Shown: piece after piece, positions 6,127 to 12,032 of the stretch
Layout of the letters: each line of letters opens with the position of its first letter
How positions within the stretch are numbered: position 1 is the first letter of the stretch
Assembly: GCA_030681635.1 (NCBI GenBank)
Contig: JAUXRT010000681.1
Span: forward strand, 1-12,032
From: Reyranella sp.
GTDB taxonomy: Bacteria; Pseudomonadota; Alphaproteobacteria; Reyranellales; Reyranellaceae
DNA length: 12,032 bases
Reading direction: 5' to 3'
Translations under genes and position numbers: made by a program
Notes under the pieces: generated by a model
Told to the model about the DNA's origin: nothing
Database searches by the model: none
What the model saw: only the letters and a program-made list of their open reading frames with translations

Positions 6127-6867
6127 ATGGGTGACGCTTCATCCCTGGGCTTCGGCCATTTTCTCGCGCAGAGCGATATCGTGGCCAAGGTCCTGCTGGC
6201 CGTGCTGGTGATCATGTCGGCGATCTCCTGGTACCTGATCGTCTACAAGGGCATCGGCCAGGTCGTGCGCCAGAGTCGCAGCCAGAAGTTCCTTACCTTC
6301 TTCTGGAGTGCCACCTCGCTCGAAGCCGTGCAGAACGAACTCACCGTGCACGGCGTGCACGAGCCGTTCGGCCATCTCACCGCCCATTCGCTGCATGCCC
6401 AGGCGCATCACGCCAAATTCGGCGCCGCCAAGCTCGAGGAGGCGGGCAGCGAGCAGGAGTTCCTGACCCGCACCATCAAGAAGGTGCTCGACGAGGAAAC
6501 GACATCGCTCGAGAACGGCCTCACCATGCTGGCCACCATCGGCGCCACAGCGCCCTTCGTCGGCCTGTTCGGCACGGTGTGGGGCGTCTATCACGCGCTG
6601 GTCGCCATCGGCATGTCGGGCTCGGGCATGCTCGACAAGGTGGCGGGGCCCGTGGGTGAGGCCTTGATCATGACCGGCATTGGCCTGGCCGTCGCGCTGC
6701 CGGCGGTCATGGGCTACAACTGGTTGACCCGCTCCAACCGTGTGCTCACGGCCAAGCTCGATGCTTTCGCCTTCGAGCTGCTGACCTTCCTGTCGATGGG
6801 CCGGGCGCTGCAGAATTCGTCGAAGTCCCTCAAGCCCGGCAGCGTCCCGCTGGCCGCCGTCAGCTAG
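6127..6867 (+). CDS. exbB: ExbB, proton-channel subunit of the TonB motor
   Basis: The ATG at 6127 is preceded 8 bases earlier by AGGAG (6114-6118), giving 246 residues; the frame is open further upstream only within tonB. Three membrane helices are visible: about 19-40, 131-157 and 175-198, with the large cytoplasmic loop between the first two that marks the MotA/TolQ/ExbB family. The signature ATIGATAPFVGLFGTVWGV and the block GPVGEALIMTGIGLAVALPAV include Glu178, equivalent to the conserved glutamate of the E. coli channel, and Thr150 and Thr183 lining the pore. A histidine-rich stretch in the cytoplasmic loop (HGVHEPFGHLTAHSLHAQAHH, about residues 75-95) is unusual. It forms the inner-membrane complex with ExbD and TonB, encoded on both sides. 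Confidence 0.95.
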   Translation: MGDASSLGFGHFLAQSDIVAKVLLAVLVIMSAISWYLIVYKGIGQVVRQSRSQKFLTFFWSATSLEAVQNELTVHGVHEPFGHLTAHSLHAQAHHAKFGAAKLEEAGSEQEFLTRTIKKVLDEETTSLENGLTMLATIGATAPFVGLFGTVWGVYHALVAIGMSGSGMLDKVAGPVGEALIMTGIGLAVALPAVMGYNWLTRSNRVLTAKLDAFAFELLTFLSMGRALQNSSKSLKPGSVPLAAVS

Positions 6868-6878
6868 AGGAGAGAGAC

Positions 6879-7295
6879 ATGGCCTTCGGAAGCCTCGACC
6901 GCAAAACCTCGTCCCAGCCCATGGCCGAGATCAACATGGTGCCGTTGATCGACGTCGTGCTGGTGCTGCTGGTGATCTTCATCGTGACGGCGCCGCTCTT
7001 GACCAACGTGGTCAAGCTCGACCTGCCCAAGGCATCGTCCAGCGTCGACATCGTGAAGCCGGACAAGATCGAGTTCGCCATCGACGCCACCGGCCTGCTG
7101 TACTGGAAGGGCGAGCGGATCAGCCGCGAGGACGCCGTCCTGCGCTTCGCCGAGGAAGGCAAGAAGCGGCCCCAGCCGGAAATCTATCTGCGCGCCGACC
7201 ATAACGTGCCTTACCGCTATGTCGCCCAGACCCTGGCCGATGCTTCTAAGGCGGGCCTCGCCAAGGTCGCCTTCGTCAGCGAACCGGAGCGGTAG
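6879..7295 (+). CDS. exbD: ExbD, proton-coupled subunit of the TonB motor
   Basis: The 138-residue protein has a short cytoplasmic N-terminus with EINMVPLIDVVLVLLVIFIV. The single membrane helix is at about 21-39, and Asp25 lies at exactly the position of the essential proton-carrying aspartate of E. coli ExbD. A periplasmic domain follows (about 45-138) with the KIEFAID...YWKGERIS and PEIYLRADHNVPYRYVAQTL-type landmarks. Together with ExbB it uses the proton motive force to energise TonB. A strong ribosome site AGGAGAGAG (6868-6876) sits just before the ATG, and the gene starts 11 bases after the exbB stop. It is the last gene of the operon; the next genes converge from the other strand after 17 bases. 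Confidence 0.95.
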   Translation: MAFGSLDRKTSSQPMAEINMVPLIDVVLVLLVIFIVTAPLLTNVVKLDLPKASSSVDIVKPDKIEFAIDATGLLYWKGERISREDAVLRFAEEGKKRPQPEIYLRADHNVPYRYVAQTLADASKAGLAKVAFVSEPER

Positions 7296-7312
7296 CCCCT
7301 CAGGCGCGGGGA

Positions 7313-7702
7313 CTACTTCGGGCCGATCCTGAAGGCGCAGAGCTTGTTGCCGTCGAGATCGCGAAAGTAGGCGCCATAGAAAGCCTGCGGCCCCTCATTG
7401 CCGCGGACGCCGGGCTTGCCCTCGCAGGTTCCCCCGAGTTCGAGCGCCTTGGCATGCAGGGCAGTGACCTTGTCACGCGCGTCGACGGCCAGCGCCACCA
7501 TCATGCCGTTGCCGACGGTCGCGGCCTTGCCATCGTATGGATTGACCACAGCGATGGCGGGCTTGCCCGGGCCCGTTCCGTACAAGGTGAATCCGTCCTC
7601 CAGCCGCATCAGTTCTTTGCCGCCGATGCTGCCGAGCAAGGCGCTGTAGAAGGACCGCGCCTTGTCGAGGTCGTTGCTGCCGAGCGTCACATAACCGATC
7701 AT
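7313..7702 (-). CDS. VOC (glyoxalase/bleomycin-resistance fold) family protein
   Basis: The start MIGYVTLGSNDLDKARSFYSALLG at complement 7700-7702 follows an AGAGGAGAGA ribosome site and gives 129 residues. The protein is a single pair of beta-alpha-beta-beta-beta modules, with the second module around AVDARDKVTALHAKALELGG and the final GAYFRDLDGNKLCAFRIG strand typical of VOC proteins. The metal-binding histidine normally found in the first strand is replaced (YVTLG), and no glutamate is obvious in the last strand. Glyoxalase-type metal catalysis is therefore doubtful, and it may bind a small molecule instead. The substrate is unknown. It starts 13 bases after the LysE-family stop, on the same strand. 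Confidence 0.85.
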   Translation of the reverse strand: MIGYVTLGSNDLDKARSFYSALLGSIGGKELMRLEDGFTLYGTGPGKPAIAVVNPYDGKAATVGNGMMVALAVDARDKVTALHAKALELGGTCEGKPGVRGNEGPQAFYGAYFRDLDGNKLCAFRIGPK

Positions 7703-7715
7703 GATCTTCTCTCCT

Positions 7716-8342
7716 CTAGGTTCGGGATCCACTGAATGTGACTGTGGCCACGCCGGCGCTGACCAGCAGGCCGCCACCAACCTTGTTCACGATGCCGATC
7801 GCCTTCGGGTTGCCGGCGAAGCGCCGCGCCTTGCTGGCGACCAGCGCGTAGCCAAAGGCATTGGCGAAGGCCAGCACCAGGAAGGTCACCTCAAACACCA
7901 GCATCTGCGTCAGGAAGTCGGCCGTGGGATCGAGGAAGGCGGGCAGGAAGGCCACGAAGAAGGTGATGCTCTTGGGGTTGAGCGCCGTCACCAGCCAGGC
8001 ATGTCCCAGCATCTTGGCCGCCGAGACCGCATCGGTGCGCGGCTGGGCGTCCATCGTGTTGCCGGCCCTCCAGAGCTTGATGCCGAGGTAGACGAGGTAC
8101 GCGGCCCCGATCCACTTGAGCGTGGTGAACAGGGTGGCGGAGGTGGCGAGGAGCGCGCCCAGCCCCAGCATGGAGAGCGTCATGGCGGTGAAATCGCCCA
8201 GGGCCACGCCAACGGCCATGGGCAGCGCCGTCCGCCAGCCTTGGCCCAGGGCGTAGGACACGACCAGCAGCACGGTCGGCCCCGGAATGAGCAGCAGGAT
8301 TGTCGATGCTGCTGCGAAGGCGGCCCAGGCTTCGAACGACAT
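7716..8342 (-). CDS. LysE/RhtB-family amino-acid (or related metabolite) exporter
   Basis: The 208-residue protein starts MSFEAWAAFAAASTILLLIPGPTVLLVVSYALGQG, carrying the IPGP(T) motif that marks the LysE/RhtB family. It has about six hydrophobic helices: near 8-28, 38-66, 70-90, 112-135, 140-165 and 185-203. The ALNPKSITFFVAFLPAF segment after the long loop is also conserved. Such proteins export amino acids such as homoserine, threonine, leucine or lysine from the cytoplasm; the substrate here cannot be told. AAGGAG lies just upstream of the ATG (complement 8340-8342). It is divergent from a TetR-type regulator 120 bases away and heads a two-gene unit with the VOC protein. Local control by that regulator is likely but inferred. 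Confidence 0.92.
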   Translation of the reverse strand: MSFEAWAAFAAASTILLLIPGPTVLLVVSYALGQGWRTALPMAVGVALGDFTAMTLSMLGLGALLATSATLFTTLKWIGAAYLVYLGIKLWRAGNTMDAQPRTDAVSAAKMLGHAWLVTALNPKSITFFVAFLPAFLDPTADFLTQMLVFEVTFLVLAFANAFGYALVASKARRFAGNPKAIGIVNKVGGGLLVSAGVATVTFSGSRT

Positions 8343-8462
8343 TTCTGTCTCCTTCTCGGTTCCAGGTCACGACAGAGCCACAGGAGGAGGGGGAAAGTCA
8401 GCCAGATTTCTGCCTCTTTCCATCGTCAAGATTGAGGCGTCTAATATCTTGCCGGAGGCAAA
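8343..8462. promoter_or_regulatory. Divergent promoter region between the LysE-family exporter and the TetR-type regulator
   Basis: These 120 bases must hold the promoters of both genes. On the plus strand TAATAT (8442-8447) is a possible -10 element for the regulator, but I find no convincing -35 at 17 bases. A GGAGG ribosome site is at 8454-8458. TCTGTC (8344-8349) and GACAGA (8371-8376) form an inverted repeat with a 21-base gap that could be part of an operator, although it overlaps the exporter's ribosome site. No strong near-perfect palindrome is present. Confidence 0.4.
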
Positions 8463-9077
8463 ATGGCTCGATCCAAGGCCCAGCCCTACCACCACGGACA
8501 GCTTCGCGAAGCCCTGGCGTCGTCTGGCCGGGCGCTGCTCGAGGAAAAGGGCATCCGCGGCTTCACCCTGCGCGAATGTGCCCGCCGGGCCGGCGTTTCC
8601 CACGCAGCCCCCGCCTATCACTTCGCCTCGATCGACGACCTGCTGGCCGAGCTTGCCGTCCAGGGTTTTAACGAGCTGGCCGCGGCCATGACCGCTGAGG
8701 TCGCCCGGGCCGAGGGCGGGGCCACCAGCCACCTGGTTGCCCAGGGCGTCGGCTATATGGCCTTCGCCGCCGGCAACCCGGCCCTGTTCCAGCTCATGTT
8801 CAGCCGCGAGGCCAATCGGCTGGAAACGCCGGCTCTGGCGGCCGCGGCCGAGGCCGTGCGCAACCTCCATGCCGCCGCTGTCGAGGCCGCCATTCCGCAC
8901 GCTTCGGGCGAGATCAAGCAACGCATGGCCGACTTCGCCGGCGCCTCCGTCCACGGCTTCATCAGCCTGCTTCTGGATGGCCAGATCGGCGGCAAGGATT
9001 CGTCCCGGGCACTGAAGGCCCGTGGCCTGTCGCTGCTGTCGGCGATGGCCGAAACCGTCGTCCGCGTGGGAAGCTAA
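8463..9077 (+). CDS. TetR/AcrR-family transcriptional regulator with a WHG-type C-terminal domain
   Basis: The 204 residues begin with a typical TetR DNA-binding domain. A helix around 12-29 (GQLREALASSGRALLEEKG) leads to FTLRECARRAGVSHAAPAYHFASIDDLLAEL (about 34-64), which includes the helix-turn-helix and the YHF motif that ends the recognition helix. The C-terminal part (about 75-200) has GVGYMAFAAGNPALFQLMFSRE, characteristic of the TetR C-terminal group that carries this PALF-LMF segment. It would bind an unknown small ligand and act as a dimer. The ATG is set by GGAGG 4 bases upstream. Its divergent position next to the LysE-family exporter makes that exporter the most likely target. 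Confidence 0.93.
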   Translation: MARSKAQPYHHGQLREALASSGRALLEEKGIRGFTLRECARRAGVSHAAPAYHFASIDDLLAELAVQGFNELAAAMTAEVARAEGGATSHLVAQGVGYMAFAAGNPALFQLMFSREANRLETPALAAAAEAVRNLHAAAVEAAIPHASGEIKQRMADFAGASVHGFISLLLDGQIGGKDSSRALKARGLSLLSAMAETVVRVGS

Positions 9078-9086
9078 AGTCGGGGG

Positions 9087-9641
9087 CTAGAGCGGGATCC
9101 GGAACAGGAGCGTGTCGCCGCCGCCGTAGGCGGCCTCCTTGCGGAAGCGCTCCACCAAGGCGCCGCCATTGGCTGTGATCACTTTCTGCGACGCCAGGTT
9201 GTCGGGATCGGTCGTGAGGTCGATGTGCGCGAGGCCGAGCTTGCGTGCCTCCGGCAGCATCAACGCCAGGGCGCGCGTGGCATAGCCTCGCCGTTGCTTC
9301 CACGGCACCACGGCATAGCCGAGATGCCCCAGCACATGTTTCGGCAGGTCCGATGTGCCGGGCTGCCAACGGAAGTTCACCGAACCGCAGAAGCCGTCGT
9401 CCCACATCCAGCGGCGGTAGCCCGGAAGGCGCGGCACGGTGCTGCCGTCGGGCAGCGTGATGGGCGGCCGCTTGCCCGCGGGATCGTCGAGCGCGGCCAC
9501 GAAATCCGCGGGATCGGCCGCGATCATCGCCAGCTCCTCGCGGGCGGACTCCGCGCGGCGGAGATTGTCCGACCAGAAGCCGCGCCGGAGCGCATCGGCA
9601 TAGGCGTCCAGATATTCGAGGGCAGGCACGACGAGCTTCAT
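9087..9641 (-). CDS. GNAT-family N-acetyltransferase
   Basis: From the ATG at complement 9639-9641 the protein has 184 residues and opens MKLVVPALEYLDAYADALRRGF. Residues 83-92 (GFCGSVNFRW) and 103-123 (VLGHLGYAVVPWKQRRGYATR) form the central strands and the acetyl-CoA-binding motif A with its Q-R-R-G-Y-A loop. Motif B follows with LTTDPDNLASQKVITANGG, where Asn148 and Ser151 are in the usual places. This resembles GNAT proteins that acetylate small molecules or protein N-termini; the acceptor is not predictable. An in-frame ATG nine codons earlier would overlap the start codon of the divergent HAD gene, so I prefer the later one. Neither has a good ribosome site. It converges with the TetR gene at a 9-base gap. 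Confidence 0.92.
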   Translation of the reverse strand: MKLVVPALEYLDAYADALRRGFWSDNLRRAESAREELAMIAADPADFVAALDDPAGKRPPITLPDGSTVPRLPGYRRWMWDDGFCGSVNFRWQPGTSDLPKHVLGHLGYAVVPWKQRRGYATRALALMLPEARKLGLAHIDLTTDPDNLASQKVITANGGALVERFRKEAAYGGGDTLLFRIPL

Positions 9642-9651
9642 GGAATTTGCT

Positions 9652-9657
9652 GTAGCA
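9652..9657 (+). promoter_or_regulatory. Candidate -10 element for a leaderless HAD-hydrolase mRNA
   Basis: TAGCAT ends 9 bases before the ATG of the HAD gene, and no Shine-Dalgarno sequence lies between. Transcription would begin at or within a base or two of the start codon. No good -35 hexamer is seen, so the call is weak. Confidence 0.25.
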
Positions 9658-9666
9658 TGACGAACC

Positions 9667-10284
9667 ATGAGTTCCAGCCCCGTCCTCGTCCTCGACATAG
9701 ATGGCGTCGTCTCGCTCGCCCAGCCCGGATCGGCACAGCCCTGGTACGCCACCCTGCAGGCGGATATGGGGATCGACTATCAGGCCCTGGAGCGCGACTT
9801 CTTCGGTCGTGAATTCCTGGAAGTCCTGCGCGGCCGGCTCGACCTCTACGTCGCCCTGCAGGATTATCTCACGCCGCTCGGTCTCGACAGCCGGCTGGAG
9901 GAATTCGTCGCCTACTGGTTCGAGAAGGACGCCGTTATCGACCGCGACGTGCTGGCCCAGGCCGACGCGTGGCGGCAGCGCACCGGCGGCCGCTGCTTCG
10001 CGGGCACCAACCAGGAGCACCACCGGGCGGCCTATCTGCGCGATCATGCCGGCCTCGGCGCGCATTTCGACGAGATCATCTATTCGGCGGCGCTGGGCGT
10101 CTGCAAGCCGGAGCGGGTGTTCTTCACCAATGCCCAGGCACGCATGGGCGTGACGGTGGCGCAGTCGATCCTGTTCGTCGACGACAAGGCGGAGAATGTC
10201 GATGCCGCCCGTGCCGCCGGCTGGCGGGCCATGCTCTATCGCGGGCCGGAGAGTTTGAAGAAGGCGTTGGCGAGCTGGGGTTAG
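9667..10284 (+). CDS. HAD-superfamily hydrolase (small phosphatase/dehalogenase type)
   Basis: All four HAD motifs are present in 205 residues. Motif I is VLDIDGVV, with nucleophile Asp10 and acid Asp12. Motif II is FAGTNQ, with Thr114. Motif III is GVCKPE, with Lys147. Motif IV is ILFVDDKAENVDAA, with Asp172 and Asp173 for magnesium. Residues about 15-100 form a helical cap inserted after motif I. This is a cytoplasmic phosphohydrolase of the subfamily I type; the substrate is unknown. The start codon is only 25 bases from the divergent GNAT start, and there is no visible ribosome site. Its stop overlaps the stop of the convergent membrane-protein gene by 4 bases (TTAG at 10281-10284). Confidence 0.92.
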   Translation: MSSSPVLVLDIDGVVSLAQPGSAQPWYATLQADMGIDYQALERDFFGREFLEVLRGRLDLYVALQDYLTPLGLDSRLEEFVAYWFEKDAVIDRDVLAQADAWRQRTGGRCFAGTNQEHHRAAYLRDHAGLGAHFDEIIYSAALGVCKPERVFFTNAQARMGVTVAQSILFVDDKAENVDAARAAGWRAMLYRGPESLKKALASWG

Positions 10285-10961
10285 CCCTGCTGCCGGCGGC
10301 GGTGGCGAGACAGAAGGATCTGCGCCACGAGCGCCAGGCCGAGGTAGCTGGCGATGCACAGCACCAGCACGCCGACTTCGCCAAGGGTTGGATTGGCGAT
10401 CAGCGCGACCAGCCGGTCGCCCATGATGGACACGAGCAGCAGGCCCGGCGTCATGCCGATGACCGAGCCGATGGCGAAGTCGGAAAGACGGATGCCGCTC
10501 GCGCCCAGGGCCAGGTTGACCACGGTGCCAGGTGCCACCGGCACCACCCTGAAGGCCACGACAACCAGGACGCCGCGCTCCCTGACGCCTTCGAGAAGGT
10601 GCTGGAACTTCGGACCGAGCAGACGCGCCAGGGCTGCCTTTCCGAGCCAGGCGCCGACGAAGTAGACAAGGAACGCGCTGGCGAAGACGCCCAGCACCGA
10701 GTAGGCGAAGCCGTACCAGGGCCCGTAGACCGCTGCCGTCGCCAGGACGAGGGCATTGACCGGGAAGGCCACAAGGGCAGCCAGCAGGAACGCCGCCAGG
10801 ACCAGAAGCGGCGCCCAGGGGTCGCCCCGGGCGCTGGCCAGGACATCGCGGATCCGGTCGGCGGTGACGATCTCGGCGAGCCCCGTAAAATGCCAGGCGG
10901 CCCCGATTCCCAGCATTCCGAGCAACAGGACCGCGACGGTCAGGAGGGCCTTCATCTGCAT
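10281..10961 (-). CDS. TVP38/TMEM64-family membrane protein (VTT domain)
   Basis: The 226 residues contain several hydrophobic helices: about 5-24, 50-75, 84-106, 130-155, 160-180 and 195-217. The VTT (SNARE-associated/DedA-like) signatures are FPVNALVLATAAVYGPWYGFAYSVLG (about 66-91) and FRVVPVAPGTVVNLALGASGI, with Arg138, Pro141, Gly145 and Asn149, the reentrant-loop residues shared by this superfamily. A basic tail RHRRRQQG ends the protein in the cytoplasm. Members are thought to act in lipid scrambling or transport and envelope homeostasis; the specific role here is unknown. Two starts are possible, ATG at 10961 or two codons later at 10955; neither has a strong ribosome site. The stop overlaps the HAD gene's stop. 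Confidence 0.9.
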   Translation of the reverse strand: MQMKALLTVAVLLLGMLGIGAAWHFTGLAEIVTADRIRDVLASARGDPWAPLLVLAAFLLAALVAFPVNALVLATAAVYGPWYGFAYSVLGVFASAFLVYFVGAWLGKAALARLLGPKFQHLLEGVRERGVLVVVAFRVVPVAPGTVVNLALGASGIRLSDFAIGSVIGMTPGLLLVSIMGDRLVALIANPTLGEVGVLVLCIASYLGLALVAQILLSRHRRRQQG

Positions 10962-10995
10962 GATCGGCCCGCACAGTACGGCAAATTGGGAATCG

Positions 10996-11004
10996 TGCTA
11001 GATC
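10996..11004 (+). promoter_or_regulatory. Candidate extended -10 promoter for the cupin-oxidoreductase pair
   Basis: TGCTAGATC (10996-11004) has the TGn extension and a TAGATC hexamer ending 6 bases before the cupin ATG. No -35 element or Shine-Dalgarno sequence is apparent. This would give a very short or leaderless message if used. Confidence 0.25.
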
Positions 11005-11010
11005 GAACGG

Positions 11011-11340
11011 ATGCTGATGTTCGACATACCCTTCGGGACGACCGACTGGGCCGACGTGGCCCCGACGGAACACCCCGGCGAGACCGGCAAGGCGTTCTGG
11101 CGGACCAGGACGTTCAACAACATCCGCGTGCGGATGGTCGAGTACACGCCGGGCTATCTCGCCGACCACTGGTGCCTCAAGGGCCACGTCCTGCTGGTGC
11201 TGGAAGGCGAGCTGCACACCGAACTGGCCGACGGGCGCACCGTCGTGCTGAAGCCGGGCCAAAGCTACCAGGTGGCCGACGGCGATCTCGCCCACCGTTC
11301 GCGCACCACTGGTGGCGCCAAACTTTTCATAGTGGACTGA
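11011..11340 (+). CDS. Small single-domain cupin protein (DHCW-motif-like cupin family)
   Basis: The 109 residues form one cupin barrel. The segment YLADHWCLKGHVLLVLEGEL (about 49-68) supplies His53, Cys55, His59 and Glu65, and the second motif supplies His95 in LAHRSRTT. These are good candidates for a metal site. The ending GAKLFIVD and SYQVADGDLAHRS match the small cupins annotated for a DHCW-type motif, whose function is not known. ATGs at 11011 and 11017 are both possible, and no ribosome site is clear for either. One base after its stop begins a 3-hydroxyisobutyrate-dehydrogenase-like gene. The two are likely co-transcribed and may act on the same metabolite. Confidence 0.85.
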   Translation: MLMFDIPFGTTDWADVAPTEHPGETGKAFWRTRTFNNIRVRMVEYTPGYLADHWCLKGHVLLVLEGELHTELADGRTVVLKPGQSYQVADGDLAHRSRTTGGAKLFIVD

Positions 11341-11341
11341 C

Positions 11342-12032
11342 ATGACTGACATGATCGGATTTATAGGCGTCGGCACCATGGGCGAGCCGATGTGCCGCAA
11401 CCTCGCAAGGAAGAGCGGCATGACGGTGCTGGCCGCCGACCGCGATCCGGCACCGCTGAAGCGCCTGGAAGCCGACGGCGTCAAGATTGCCTCGCTCGAC
11501 GAGATCGCCACCACCTGCCGCACGATCTTCCTGTCGTTGCCCGGCGGCAAGGAAGTGGCACAGGTCTGCCTGGGCGAGGGTGGGCTGGTCGACAAGGCCA
11601 AGCTCGGTTGGACCGTGATCGATCTCAGCACGGCGCCGCCGCGCCTCGCGCAGCGGCTCTACGAGGAGTTCGAGGGCAGGGCCTCGGCCTTCGCCGATGC
11701 GCCGGTCGCGCGCACGCGCCAGGCCGCGATCGACGGCACGCTGTCGATTATGGTCGGTGCCACGCCCGAGACCTTCGCCCGCATCGAGCCGCTCCTGCGC
11801 CACATGGCGAGCGAGGTGACGCACTGCGGCGAGGCCGGCGCCGGGCAGGCGGTCAAGATCCTGAACAACATGATCCTGTTCCAGACGGTGGTGGCACTGG
11901 GCGAGGCGCTCGTCATCGCCCGCGCCCAGGGCGTCGACGGCAAGGTCCTGTTCGAGACCTTGACCAAGGGCTCGGCCGATTCCTTCGCGCTGCGCAACCA
12001 CGGCATGAAGGCGATGCTGCCGGGCGTCTTCC
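11342..12032 (+). CDS. 3-hydroxyisobutyrate-dehydrogenase-like NAD(P)-dependent oxidoreductase, partial (runs off the right edge)
   Basis: The first 230 residues of a protein that is normally about 290 are visible. The N-terminal Rossmann motif is IGFIGVGTMGEPM (residues 5-17), and Asp33 at the end of the second strand region follows. The middle has IFLSLPGGKEV and VIDLSTAPP, which lie over the cofactor in this family. The catalytic block is GAGQAVKILNN, with Lys172 and Asn175-Asn176. The usual substrate loop DAPVSGG is DAPVARTRQAA here (about 119-129), so the substrate is probably not 3-hydroxyisobutyrate itself. The start may be ATG 11342 or the ATG 9 bases later that begins directly with the Rossmann strand. 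It follows the cupin stop by a single base. Confidence 0.92.
   Translation, partial: MTDMIGFIGVGTMGEPMCRNLARKSGMTVLAADRDPAPLKRLEADGVKIASLDEIATTCRTIFLSLPGGKEVAQVCLGEGGLVDKAKLGWTVIDLSTAPPRLAQRLYEEFEGRASAFADAPVARTRQAAIDGTLSIMVGATPETFARIEPLLRHMASEVTHCGEAGAGQAVKILNNMILFQTVVALGEALVIARAQGVDGKVLFETLTKGSADSFALRNHGMKAMLPGVF

Noticed and set aside
7294..7314. Terminator between exbD and the VOC gene
   Set aside because: CCCC (7296-7299) and GGGG (7308-7311) can pair, but the stem is only about four to six pairs, the loop is eight bases and there is no T run. Not enough to annotate.
6864..7718. The 12-base identity CTAGAGGAGAGA before exbD (6864-6875, plus strand) and before the VOC gene (minus strand, 7718 down to 7707) as a repeat or recombination site
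   Set aside because: Both copies are a TAG stop followed by a purine-rich ribosome site, so convergence on a good Shine-Dalgarno sequence explains them; nothing else around them matches.
7313..8342. Antibiotic-resistance cassette (bleomycin-resistance-like fold plus exporter)
   Set aside because: VOC and LysE families are broad; the sequences show no specific resistance signature and no mobile element flanks them.
8344..8376. Operator for the TetR-type regulator at TCTGTC-N21-GACAGA
   Set aside because: Six-base arms with a 21-base gap are weak and one arm overlaps the exporter's ribosome site. Kept only as a remark in the intergenic entry.
8962..11631. An 889-codon open frame on the minus strand across five genes
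   Set aside because: It is low-complexity, arginine- and proline-rich, and crosses well-supported genes on both strands, so it is a composition artefact.

Overview
The window is high-GC bacterial chromosome that reads as an alphaproteobacterium. The best pointer is an NDUFS4-like accessory subunit of respiratory complex I (490-792), a family essentially confined to alphaproteobacteria and mitochondria. The overall gene style would suit a Rhodospirillales/Reyranella-like soil or water organism, but genus cannot be set from sequence alone. Coding is dense, no interval over 300 bases lacks a gene, and I see no phage, transposon or CRISPR.

Layout. Positions 1-962 are housekeeping: the 5' part of a DUF2237 gene on the minus strand, tRNA-Pro(UGG), the NDUFS4-like gene, three tandem copies of a small palindromic repeat, and a tRNA-Arg(UCU) with a U-U mismatch in its anticodon stem. 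Positions 978-1520 (minus) encode a small secreted protein of unknown function. It diverges from the main block across a short region with Fur-box-like sequences.

Positions 1613-7295 form one plus-strand operon for iron acquisition: a Fiu-like TonB-dependent receptor, a PiuC-type Fe(II)/2-oxoglutarate dioxygenase, a small PepSY-type membrane protein, then tonB, exbB and exbD. Gaps are 1-19 bases. The likely scheme is that the receptor imports a ferric (probably catecholate-type) siderophore through the outer membrane. TonB-ExbB-ExbD power it from the proton gradient. The PepSY protein is a candidate inner-membrane reductase or partner, and PiuC may modify the ligand.

Positions 7313-12032 are an ordinary mix of small genes: a LysE-family exporter followed by a VOC-fold protein (minus), a divergent TetR-type regulator, a GNAT acetyltransferase (minus), a HAD hydrolase, a TVP38/TMEM64-family membrane protein (minus), and a cupin coupled to a 3-hydroxyisobutyrate-dehydrogenase-like oxidoreductase that runs off the right edge. 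I did not find a clearly new biological system. The best leads are the self-contained siderophore operon with its compact histidine-bearing PepSY protein, the palindromic tandem repeat at the complex I gene, and the odd tRNA-Arg.
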